Source: JBKECA01 sp047973435 (GTDB lineage: Bacteria > Planctomycetota > Planctomycetia > Planctomycetales > Planctomycetaceae). Taken from it: a stretch of 64,000 nt of DNA. The stretch is taken from NCBI GenBank assembly GCA_047973435.1, contig JBKECA010000342.1:1-64000 (forward strand). The letters are read 5' to 3'. The translations under genes and the position numbers were made by a program. Position 1 is the first letter of the stretch; every line of letters starts with the position of its first letter. This document shows positions 45,444-53,571 of the stretch, in pieces. The notes beneath the pieces were generated by a model that saw only the letters and a program-made list of their open reading frames with translations, did no database searches and was not told the DNA's origin.

Positions 45444-46499
45444 CTACTCCGCGTGGTCGGATTCACTGGCATCGTCCGTTGCGCGACGACTGCGCGGGTG
45501 AAGCGCGTCCAACAGCACTGACCAGGCGCGACGGTGGGACGGGGATCGAGCGATCGCCGCCAGGGCCTGCCAAATCGCACTCAATCGCGATCCGCACTGG
45601 CGTTCCGCAGACGACAGACTGCAGCGGGCATCTAACAGCATCACACGAAGTTCGCCAGCGGAGCGGTCGATCTCGGTACGGTGCTGGCGAATGGTCGATT
45701 GCAGCGTCCTCAGCTGTGCACGCATGCGATGGACTCGATTCGTCTTGTGGCGGAGTCGATCGGCCATTCCGGTGCGATAACGGATACTGGGGACGTCGAT
45801 CAAAGCGGCTGGCCCCTGGCGAGCCACGTGCACAAAGTAGCGAAAGTCGGCGCCCCCGTGCCGTAGACTGGGCTCAAACCAGCCCGCGGCCTTGGCCACC
45901 TCGTGGCGCAGCACGGCGGTCGAAGTGGGGATCAGATTCCCAGCCAGGAGCATTGAAAACAGTGGCCCCCACCGCACGCGAACGTCGACGAGCGAGACCG
46001 GCAATCCCCCAACAATGTCCCCCAGGCGATATGAGGCCTCGAACGGCTGGCGATCGGGCAAGTGTTGGTACGCCGGAAACAGTTGCCTGAGAAATCGCGG
46101 AGACCTCGGTGTGCCGTCCGGCCAGACTGCTTCCAGGTCGGTCCAGCATAGAACGACCTCCGGGCGTGCGTTCATCAACCCGACCTGCATCGCGAGCTTC
46201 CAGGGTAACCAGACGTCGTCGGAGTTGAGGAACGCGACCAGCTCCCCTCGCGCCTCGGCCAGCCCGCGATTACGGGCCACCGAAACTCCCTGATGGTTCT
46301 GGGCAAAGAACCGCACGCGGCCATCACGTTGAGCCACAGACCGGACCAATGCGGCCGTGTCGTCGGTCGAGCCATCGTCTACGATGAGAACTTCCAGCTT
46401 CTCCCAGGTCTGGTGCAATGCGCTTTCGATCGCCCCGCCAACCAGTTGCGACCGGTTGAACGTCGGAATGATGATCGATACGAGCGGTTGGGTCGACAT
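45444..46499 (-). CDS. family 2 glycosyltransferase
   Basis: A 351-residue GT-A fold enzyme. The N terminus VSIIIPTFNRSQLVGGAIESALHQ, LIVDDGSTDDTAALV and ARGELVAFLNSDDVWLPWK (the DxD-like metal site) mark it as GT2. The C-terminal third is basic and probably soluble (LRTLQSTIRQHRTEIDR..). It has no membrane helix. ATG at 46499 starts MSTQPLVSIIIP, the family N terminus. The sugar and acceptor cannot be told. It converges with the isocitrate dehydrogenase gene and is divergent from the HAD gene, with repeat copy D in between. Confidence 0.88.
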   Translation of the reverse strand: MSTQPLVSIIIPTFNRSQLVGGAIESALHQTWEKLEVLIVDDGSTDDTAALVRSVAQRDGRVRFFAQNHQGVSVARNRGLAEARGELVAFLNSDDVWLPWKLAMQVGLMNARPEVVLCWTDLEAVWPDGTPRSPRFLRQLFPAYQHLPDRQPFEASYRLGDIVGGLPVSLVDVRVRWGPLFSMLLAGNLIPTSTAVLRHEVAKAAGWFEPSLRHGGADFRYFVHVARQGPAALIDVPSIRYRTGMADRLRHKTNRVHRMRAQLRTLQSTIRQHRTEIDRSAGELRVMLLDARCSLSSAERQCGSRLSAIWQALAAIARSPSHRRAWSVLLDALHPRSRRATDDASESDHAE

Positions 46500-46961
46500 G
46501 GAACGCGAAAGCAACAACCCGAGGACAACGATGTTGGAAAGGACACTGAGAGCGCGGCTGCACTCAACTCTCCCTTGTGAACCGCAGAACAGTCCCCTTG
46601 GGCTGACCTCATCTCAATCGCTCGCGGTCAATGCGGATTCAAACCGCCTTGCGGGGCGGAAACGTCCGAAACATCTCACTCGCTGCCGCGGGCGTATAAA
46701 CCACTACGTCGGTGATCGCGGCGGGAGAGAGGTCTTCGTCGACAGCGGTCTCAATTCTCAACTTCCACGCTCGCGGCCGCCGAAGGTGTCGGTTGTGCCT
46801 GGGTGTCGCCATCCGGCGGCATGATGCTATTTCTGGACGACATCGTGGCGAACGGACAACGCCCTTTGCTGACGATCTGCCACACCCGCGGCAGCCCCGG
46901 CGGCGAGAGACCGGGTTGCCCTCATCTTGAGTCGTCGGCGACAGCGGCGTACAGTTTGCAA
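46500..46961. other. divergent spacer holding repeat copy D
   Basis: This spacer lies between the glycosyltransferase and HAD genes. It contains repeat copy D at 46617-46699. No other gene or strong hairpin was seen. Confidence 0.5.
46617..46699 (-). repeat. 85-bp intergenic repeat, copy D
   Basis: On the minus strand it reads TTTATACGCCCGCGGCAGCG at the left end, then TGAGATG and GGACGTT, as in copy C. The inner hairpin is changed on both sides to CCGCC/GGCGG around CCGCAA, a compensatory pattern. The right end has lost GTATA. Confidence 0.75.
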
Positions 46962-47642
46962 ATGTCTTACGTCCTGCTGTTTGATATCGATGGAACACTA
47001 CTGACGACCGGCGGTGCCGGTCAGCTGGCGATGGAGCGCGCCTTGGCGAAGGTTTTCGGGCTGACGACCATTAACGGTGAGATCCTGGCCGCGGGCCGAA
47101 CGGATCGCGCCATCACCAGCGACCTGTTTCGAGAGCATCAAATTGTTGCCAATGCCGAAGACTGGTCGCGGTTTCAGGCCGAGTATCTGTCTCAACTTCC
47201 GGACACCATGCGTGAGCAGGAGGGTCAAATCCTGCCGGGAATATCGGCCTTGCTCACGAAGCTGGCCTCGCTGGACAATATTTCTCTCGGGCTGCTGACA
47301 GGCAACTTCCGCGACGGGGCTGCGCTCAAGTTGCAGCACTTTGATCTGGATCACCATTTCCGGTTTGGCGGATTCGGCGATGACCATCACGATCGCGACG
47401 ATGTCGCGCGAGTCGCGATGGCGGACGCGAGTCATCACCTGGGACGCGAAATCGATCCCCGTCGCGTCTGGGTACTGGGAGATACGCCCGCGGACGTTCG
47501 ATGCGCACGGGCCATTGGGGCCAACGTCGCGGCGGTTGCCACGGGAATTTACAGTCACCAGGAACTGCAGCCGACGGCTCCCGATCTCCTCTTTGAGGAC
47601 TTTGCCGATGCCGCGCCGCTGCTGGATCGGCTGTGCGATTGA
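46962..47642 (+). CDS. HAD-superfamily phosphatase
   Basis: A 226-residue HAD hydrolase. It opens MSYVLLFDIDGTLLTTGGAGQLAMERAL with the catalytic DxDGT, continues LDNISLGLLTGNFRDGAALKL for motif II, and has WVLGDTPADVRCARAIGANVAAVATG for the acidic motif IV. A small helical cap lies between residues 18 and 85. It is similar to phosphoglycolate phosphatase-like proteins, but motif III lysine is not obvious (AALKLQ may supply it), so substrate is uncertain. The ATG at 46962 is where the family begins. The PQQ propeller gene follows after 35 bases, on the same strand. Confidence 0.9.
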   Translation: MSYVLLFDIDGTLLTTGGAGQLAMERALAKVFGLTTINGEILAAGRTDRAITSDLFREHQIVANAEDWSRFQAEYLSQLPDTMREQEGQILPGISALLTKLASLDNISLGLLTGNFRDGAALKLQHFDLDHHFRFGGFGDDHHDRDDVARVAMADASHHLGREIDPRRVWVLGDTPADVRCARAIGANVAAVATGIYSHQELQPTAPDLLFEDFADAAPLLDRLCD

Positions 47643-47677
47643 CGAGTTTTGCGGGCCTTTGACAGGATGACCTTGAT

Positions 47678-49336
47678 ATGAGCGACGGAGCGTTGCCCCC
47701 GGATTCCGCTGCGGCGAATGACGCCGCTGCCACCCCGTTGCCCAAGCGCTGGCCGCACATTACGTTGCTGTCAGTGCTCGTTTCGGCGGTGTTGATCTAC
47801 GTCTTTGTCTGGCATCTCTGGGATTCGCCGTTTGGGGATTCGATTCCCAACCTGATCACGTACTCGCTGGCGGCGCTGGTGGCCATCGTGTCGCTGATCT
47901 GGCTGGCGCGGTATGCCCCATTTTCCCGGCGGACCCGACTGATTGCGACGGCCGTGCTGCTCGCTCCCGCGCTGGGCTACGCTGCAACGGTTCGCGGGAT
48001 CGAATGGTCCGGGGACATGCAGCTGATCGTGCATCATCGCTGGGAACCAACTGATGCCGAGCGGCTGCTCGAACATCGTGAGTCGCAGTCCCCGGCGGCG
48101 GATCGGATCGCGGACCCCGCGCCAATGGTCGCGAGGCCTGAAGACATGCCGAGCTACCGCGGGCGCAACTCACAGGGGGTTGTCGTCGGCCCGCCCCTGC
48201 CACAGGATTGGGAGACACATCCTCCCCAATTGCTTTGGAAGCAGCCTTGCGGCGGCGGCTATGCACAGTTGGCGGTCGTCGAGCCCTGGGCGGTGACCAT
48301 TGAACAGCGCGAGGGGAACGAAGCGGTCGTCTGCTACGACACCACAACCGGGCGTGAACGTTGGGTGCAGGAGTATCCCGCCGAGTTCACCGAAGCGATG
48401 GGAGGACCGGGTCCCCGGGCGACTCCGACGATAGCTGACGGAGCGGTCTACTCATTGGGAGCCAAAGGCGATCTGCTCAAGCTGTCGCTCGCTACCGGCG
48501 AGGTCCTCTGGCGACGTAATTTGCTGACGGACTACGACGCCCCCAACACGGAATGGGCGATGAGCAGTTCGCCGCTAGTGGTGGACGATCTGCTCGTCGT
48601 CAATCCGGGCGGCCCCAACGGCGATGGACTCGTGGCGCTGGACCGTGAGACAGGAAAGCCGGTTTGGGAACGGCCAGGGGTGCAGGAACACGCCAGTCCC
48701 GAGAACGATTCCAACCGCATGGGCTACTCGACTCCGTTTGTCGTCGAGTTGCTTGGCACTCGGCAGATCGTCATGTTCGACGGTGTCGGGGTGCGTGGGT
48801 ACCTCCCGGACACGGGTGAGAAGCTGTGGGAGCATCGGCATCGCAACGGTGCAGGAGTGAATGTCGCCCAGCCGCTGGTGTTCGACGACGGGCGAATCTT
48901 CATCACCTGCAGTTACGACGTCGGCTGCCGCATGCTACAGGTACGTGAAATGCAAGGAACCTGGTCGGTGGAATCGCTATGGGATAACAAGAACCTGCGC
49001 TGCAAATTTACCAGTCCGGTGCTGCACAATGGTTACATCTACGGTCTGGACGAAGGCATCCTGGTCTGTCTTGATCCCGCCACGGGCCAACGCAATTGGA
49101 AGAAAGGGCGATACGGTCACGGGCAGTTGCTGCTGACAAACGATCAACTGTTCATTCACTCGGAGGACGGCTGGGGCGTGCTGCTGGACCCGGATCCGAA
49201 AAAATGGATCGAGGTCACGAAGTTCCGCACGCTGGAAGACCCGAAGAACTGGAATCCCCCGGCACTAATCGACGGCAAGTTGTACATTCGCAACCATCGG
49301 GAGATGGCCGGCTTCGACCTGTGCGGTGAACGCTGA
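47678..49336 (+). CDS. membrane-anchored PQQ-type beta-propeller protein
   Basis: A 552-residue protein with AGGATGA about 8 bases upstream. The first 110 residues hold three membrane helices (ITLLSVLVSAVLIYVFVW, LITYSLAALVAIVSLIWL, LIATAVLLAPALGYAATV). The rest is a periplasmic propeller of PQQ-like blades: CYDTTTGRERWVQEY, LSLATGEVLWRRNLL, ALDRETGKPVWERPG, YLPDTGEKLWEHRH and CLDPATGQRNWKKGRYG. There is no quinoprotein disulfide or catalytic Asp that I can identify, so it may bind rather than oxidise. Many planctomycete genomes carry such proteins. It ends 7 bases from the convergent symporter gene. Confidence 0.88.
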   Translation: MSDGALPPDSAAANDAAATPLPKRWPHITLLSVLVSAVLIYVFVWHLWDSPFGDSIPNLITYSLAALVAIVSLIWLARYAPFSRRTRLIATAVLLAPALGYAATVRGIEWSGDMQLIVHHRWEPTDAERLLEHRESQSPAADRIADPAPMVARPEDMPSYRGRNSQGVVVGPPLPQDWETHPPQLLWKQPCGGGYAQLAVVEPWAVTIEQREGNEAVVCYDTTTGRERWVQEYPAEFTEAMGGPGPRATPTIADGAVYSLGAKGDLLKLSLATGEVLWRRNLLTDYDAPNTEWAMSSSPLVVDDLLVVNPGGPNGDGLVALDRETGKPVWERPGVQEHASPENDSNRMGYSTPFVVELLGTRQIVMFDGVGVRGYLPDTGEKLWEHRHRNGAGVNVAQPLVFDDGRIFITCSYDVGCRMLQVREMQGTWSVESLWDNKNLRCKFTSPVLHNGYIYGLDEGILVCLDPATGQRNWKKGRYGHGQLLLTNDQLFIHSEDGWGVLLDPDPKKWIEVTKFRTLEDPKNWNPPALIDGKLYIRNHREMAGFDLCGER

Positions 49337-49343
49337 CTCCGAC

Positions 49344-51278
49344 TCAGTCGAGCAGCGCAGCCGACACGGGATCGACGTTATTCCCCACGACCGACCAGTC
49401 GGCGAGCGACAGGTAGATGGACATCACGACCACCACCAGCACCAATCCGACCGGCTTGGCGAAGCGCCAAGGGGTCAGGTCGACGGCGTGAACATCTTCC
49501 TGAACCCAAGCGGTTTCACGTGGACGGATCGCACCGATGATCAGCATCAGGGCGATCAGACTCACAAAGACGATTCCGAGGAAGTGGAAACCGTGGATAC
49601 CGGAGATCAGTCTCTCCACAGCCGGAACAAAGTAGCCCATCGAAATCGCGGCAACACCAGCGATCAGCGCCACATTGGCCGCGATTGCCGGCACACGTCG
49701 GGTCAGCATTCCGACCAGCACGACTGAGAAAATCGGGATGAAGTACAGTCCGTTCATCTTCTGCAAATAGCTGAAGATGCTCTCCTGACCCGCAAGCATA
49801 GGTGCCGCACACATGGCAAAGACCGCGACGACCCAGCCGAACGTTTTTCCGGAGCGGATGACCTCGGCTTCAGTCGCATTGGGCTTGAGCAGGTGTTGGT
49901 AGACCCCCAGGCTGAAGAGCGTCGCGGAACTGTTCAGCACCGAATTGAACGAGCTGAGGATCGCCCCCACCATCACGGCGGCGAAGAACCCGGACAGCCA
50001 CGGCGGCAGCACGCGTCGAACCAGCACGCCGTAGGCTCGCACCGGCTTTCTCGGTGAAACGAGTTGCTGATACTCGTCATCGGTAATATCGACGTACTGA
50101 TAGCCGCTCGCCTGATCGCCGGCGATCACGACATTGTTGCCCACGACATTCTCAACACGAATCGTCTTCGAATCGACCTGCACTGTCTGGCCGATTTGTT
50201 TTCTTGCGGCGTCCAACGACTTGGTCGCGAGTGCTCGCGTGGCCTCGTCGCCCTGCAAGAACAGGTCCAAACCGTCGTCGCCACGTCCAATCAGCGTGAC
50301 CGGACTGCGAGAAATTTCTTGAATGGGCAGCCGCTCTCCCTGCACCTGGATGAATCCATACAACGCGAATGCAATGATGCCGGGCAGCACCAGAATGAGC
50401 GGAGCCAGCAGCTTGAACACTCCGGCCAGCAGGACCCCCTTCTGTCCTTCTTTCAGGTTCGTCGCGGCGAAAGCCCGCTGTATGATCTGCTGATTGGTGC
50501 ACCAGTAGAATAAGTTCAGCAGCAGCACTCCGGTAAAGAGTGTCGAGAAGGGCACGGTCGAACTGGGACTGCCCAGCGAGTTGAACTTTTCCGAGTGCGC
50601 CGATCGCAGTTCCTCCAATGCGACCACCGGATCGGGATTGACCGCCTGAAGCCCCAGCCAGGCAATCAGCAAGCCGCCGGACAGCAGACCGAAGCCATTC
50701 AGGGTGTCGGAAACAGCCACCGTCCTCAGTCCACCGAAGATCGCGTAGATGGATCCAATGATTCCGATCAGCCAGACGCTGAACCACAACAAGCTCGTGT
50801 CGGAAGGAAATCCGGTCAGCTTCCGCATGTCCAGAATGTCGTTCAGGCCGGTCGCTCCGGTGTAGAGGATCATCGGCAACAGAATCAGTGTGTACGCAAC
50901 GAGAAAGATGATCGACGTAATCGTACGGGTATGATCATCGAACCGCTTTTCCAGAAACTCCGGAATTGTGGCGATACCGCTCTTCAGATAACGCGGGAGA
51001 AAGAACAGTGCCATGACGACCAGCGACAGCCCCGCGATGACTTCCCAGGCCATGACGCACAGGCCGTCATTGAAGGCGTCGCTATTAAGGCCGATGAGCT
51101 GTTCGGTCGAGAGGTTTGTCAGCAGCAGCGAGCCGGCAATAAAACCGCCCGTCAAGCTTCTCCCACCTAAAAAGTACCCGGTTGAGGTGTCGTGCTTGTC
51201 GCCCCGTGTCAGCAGCCAGGTCACGAATCCGACCAAAGCTGTGAAAAAAACGAACGAGCCCAGGGTCAAAGCTTGCAT
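49344..51278 (-). CDS. sodium:solute symporter with a large inserted loop
   Basis: A 644-residue SSS-family (SGLT-like) symporter with a ribosome site AAGG 8 bases upstream. Helices start at residue 3 (LGSFVFFTALVGFVTWLL), with GGRSLTGGFIAGSLLLTNLSTEQLIGL and the Na2-type SSFNSVLNSSATLFSLGVYQ later. Between residues 312 and 425 lies a soluble segment of about 110 residues (SPVTLIGRGDDGLDLF.., IRVENVVGNNVVIAGDQASGYQYVDITDDEYQQL) that ordinary members lack. The solute is probably a sugar or a similar polar compound. It is convergent with the PQQ propeller gene. Confidence 0.9.
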   Translation of the reverse strand: MQALTLGSFVFFTALVGFVTWLLTRGDKHDTSTGYFLGGRSLTGGFIAGSLLLTNLSTEQLIGLNSDAFNDGLCVMAWEVIAGLSLVVMALFFLPRYLKSGIATIPEFLEKRFDDHTRTITSIIFLVAYTLILLPMILYTGATGLNDILDMRKLTGFPSDTSLLWFSVWLIGIIGSIYAIFGGLRTVAVSDTLNGFGLLSGGLLIAWLGLQAVNPDPVVALEELRSAHSEKFNSLGSPSSTVPFSTLFTGVLLLNLFYWCTNQQIIQRAFAATNLKEGQKGVLLAGVFKLLAPLILVLPGIIAFALYGFIQVQGERLPIQEISRSPVTLIGRGDDGLDLFLQGDEATRALATKSLDAARKQIGQTVQVDSKTIRVENVVGNNVVIAGDQASGYQYVDITDDEYQQLVSPRKPVRAYGVLVRRVLPPWLSGFFAAVMVGAILSSFNSVLNSSATLFSLGVYQHLLKPNATEAEVIRSGKTFGWVVAVFAMCAAPMLAGQESIFSYLQKMNGLYFIPIFSVVLVGMLTRRVPAIAANVALIAGVAAISMGYFVPAVERLISGIHGFHFLGIVFVSLIALMLIIGAIRPRETAWVQEDVHAVDLTPWRFAKPVGLVLVVVVMSIYLSLADWSVVGNNVDPVSAALLD

Positions 51279-51733
51279 CGACAGCCTTGGATTGGAAGTG
51301 AAGCGGAGAGGCGAATGGCCGACTTGAGATGAAGTGTACTGACACCCCTTTCGGTCGCAACAGCGTCGAGCCTATTCCTTCACTGGACGCGACATTACGA
51401 CGGGACTCGTCGAAGTTTGGCACGCCACCACAGCCGACCTACGGACCCCCACCCGAGCCGCAGCCTCGATGTGACTCAGGAATTGAGACCCCTTGTCAGG
51501 TGTGCGGAACTCGTAGCAATCCCATCGGCTCGATCGCCCCCCTCTCGCCGACCACCACCCTCCATCTGTGACACAACCTGTTATTCAAACACAACTTACA
51601 ACACCATTTTTTGGCAGTTGTCTGCCCAGATTCGACCGCGTGAAGACGTCTTCACCATCACAGGCAGTCTCTGGTATTGTGTCGGCTTACATGCATTTCA
51701 CCTGCCCGCAGCCGGTCTGAAGGGAATCTGACC
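51279..51733. other. 455-bp divergent spacer
   Basis: This divergent spacer lies between the symporter gene and the acyltransferase gene. It is less G+C-rich towards the acyltransferase start. I see no gene, repeat or strong hairpin in it; promoters for both should lie here. Confidence 0.4.
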
Positions 51734-52549
51734 GTGTCGGAATCGCCGCGTCGACAACTCGTTCCTCGCTCGCGTCGCCTCAGCTGCGACGTATTGCACT
51801 TTCATCGTCAGGTGCCGCTTTGCGTGCAGCACCGTTCGGTGCAATTGGAGAAAGTGAACTGCCTGCGGCGCGGGACAAAGACACGCGTCGCGCTCCCGGT
51901 GGTGATGCTCAAAGCCTGCTCACTGGCTGCCGCAGAGATTCCGGAACTGCGACGCGCCTGGCTGGGGGGGCCAGTCTCCAGCCTGTACACGCACCCCGAA
52001 AGCGTGGCGATGCTGGTCATTGAGCGCGAATATCTTGGTGAGCGATGGCTGTTCTGGGGCCGCTTCCGCGCTCCGGAAGAGACGCCACTGCCGGAACTGC
52101 AGGCCCGACTCGATCAGTATTTGCACGGCGATGTGCGCTCGCAGTTCGGGCGACAGCTCCAACTCAGTTCAGTCCCGAATCCTTTGCGACGGGCGCTGCT
52201 GTGGTGGAACCTGAACGTCTCCGGCAGGTCGCGTGCGCGACGAATGGGCACGTTCGTGCTGTCGACCCTGGCGGGACGCGGAACGGAGATCGAGTTTCCT
52301 CCCGCGTTTCATACTGCCAACTTCACCTATGGCCCAATTGGTCCGGATGGTCGGTCGCGACTGACGTTGGCGTACGACCATCGCGTCTTTGATGGAGCTG
52401 TTGCCGCGGAGGCACTGGACCGAATCGAAGACGTGCTGCACGGCCGGCTGTCAGTCGAGATGGAAGCCCTGGTTTCTCCATCCAGGAGAGACCGGTCTCA
52501 AGAACGGCCGACCTGCGCGTCGGCACAACTACTGCCCGTCAAATCTTGA
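51734..52549 (+). CDS. stand-alone E2-like acyltransferase domain protein
   Basis: A 271-residue protein starting at a GTG (GAAGGGA about 9 bases upstream). Residues 210-240 hold the HxxxDG catalytic motif of dihydrolipoyl acyltransferases and chloramphenicol acetyltransferases (LTLAYDHRVFDGAVAAEAL), followed by the usual helix IEDVL. Unlike the E2 subunits it has no lipoyl domain or E1/E3-binding domain. It begins RRLSCDVLHFHRQVPLCVQHRSVQLE, which fits the core fold. It is 37 bases ahead of an SDR gene on the same strand, so both may modify one substrate. The acyl donor is unknown. Confidence 0.82.
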   Translation: MSESPRRQLVPRSRRLSCDVLHFHRQVPLCVQHRSVQLEKVNCLRRGTKTRVALPVVMLKACSLAAAEIPELRRAWLGGPVSSLYTHPESVAMLVIEREYLGERWLFWGRFRAPEETPLPELQARLDQYLHGDVRSQFGRQLQLSSVPNPLRRALLWWNLNVSGRSRARRMGTFVLSTLAGRGTEIEFPPAFHTANFTYGPIGPDGRSRLTLAYDHRVFDGAVAAEALDRIEDVLHGRLSVEMEALVSPSRRDRSQERPTCASAQLLPVKS

Positions 52550-52586
52550 GTCAGGCCGGGCGAAGTCACCCGTCGGAGCGGACAGG

Positions 52587-53462
52587 ATGTCACTCCCCAA
52601 GTGTTTTCTGGAAGAAAAGACCGCGATCGTTACCGGCGCATCAGCCGGAATCGGACGTGCGGTCTCGCATGCGCTGGCCAACGCGGGTGTGAATGTCGTC
52701 CTGGCCGCTCGTGATGCCCAGCGACTGAGCGCCGTGCGAGACAATCTGATCGAGCAGACGGGCGTCAAGGTGATTGCCGTCCCAACGGATGTGACCTCGA
52801 TTGAACAGCTTCGCCGCCTGGTGGACACAGCGGCGGATGAATTCGGAGCCGTCCATATCCTGGTCAATAACGCAGGCATCGACGCGTTCCAACCGCTGCA
52901 TTCGATGACGCCCCTTGAGATTGCACGCCTTGTGGAGACGAATCTGACGGCCGCCATCCAGCTGACCAGTCTGACGATCCCGCATATGCTGACAGCCGGC
53001 TGGGGACATATCGTCAATATGGCCTCGACTGCCGGCAAATACGGTCCTCCTTTTGGCGGTGTCTACGGCGCTTCCAAAGCGGGATTGATCGCACTAACCC
53101 AGTCCCTGCGGCTGGAGTATCGTACGCTTGGCCTGCGAGCGACTGCCATCTGTCCCGGCTTTGCGGCCTCAGGCGGAATCTACGATCGCATCCGGGAAAA
53201 AGTCGGCATCGACCCACCCCGCGTGATTGGCGGAACCAATGCCGAGACCGTGGCCCGGGCGGTGGTGCGTGCGATTCGCAAAGATCAGCCCGAGGTGATT
53301 GTTAATCGTCCACCACAGCGTCCCTTCTTCGTTGCGGCGACCATGTTCCCCAGTCTTGGCGAGTACCTGTTCCGTAAACTCGGACTTCGCTATTTCAAGC
53401 GACTGGGACGAGCGGCGGAGACGGCGGCGGAACCTGTCGTGCATCACCAGGATGCGGCCTGA
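52587..53462 (+). CDS. SDR-family oxidoreductase, classical type
   Basis: A 291-residue short-chain dehydrogenase with CGGAGCGG 8 bases before the ATG. The cofactor motif is TGASAGIG, followed by NNAGID, the catalytic Ser in NMASTAGKYGP and the Tyr and Lys of YGASKAGLIAL. An ARD segment after strand 2 points to NADP. The C-terminal 60 residues (PPQRPFFVAATMFPSLGEYLFRKLGLRYFKRLGRAAE) form an extra, partly hydrophobic helix pair that may associate with the membrane, as in lipid-acting SDRs. It follows the E2-like acyltransferase by 37 bases. The substrate is unknown. Confidence 0.92.
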   Translation: MSLPKCFLEEKTAIVTGASAGIGRAVSHALANAGVNVVLAARDAQRLSAVRDNLIEQTGVKVIAVPTDVTSIEQLRRLVDTAADEFGAVHILVNNAGIDAFQPLHSMTPLEIARLVETNLTAAIQLTSLTIPHMLTAGWGHIVNMASTAGKYGPPFGGVYGASKAGLIALTQSLRLEYRTLGLRATAICPGFAASGGIYDRIREKVGIDPPRVIGGTNAETVARAVVRAIRKDQPEVIVNRPPQRPFFVAATMFPSLGEYLFRKLGLRYFKRLGRAAETAAEPVVHHQDAA

Positions 53463-53501
53463 TGAACCGGCACACCTCAGTTGCCGTTCGTCAGTGAACC
53501 A

Positions 53502-53571
53502 CACTGCCCGCGGCAGCGAGTGAAATGATCCCGACGCTAAAGCCGCACGCGGTTTCGCTTGCGAGTGGTAG
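53502..53571 (+). repeat. 85-bp intergenic repeat, copy E (left half only)
   Basis: The left half matches the other copies well (ACACTGCCCGCGGCAGCGAG, then TGAAATGATCCCGACG). After AAAGCC the sequence departs, and the usual right end is absent; a different GCACGCGGTTTCGCTTGCGA hairpin stands there instead. It lies in the short convergent gap between the SDR and membrane-protein genes. Confidence 0.7.
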
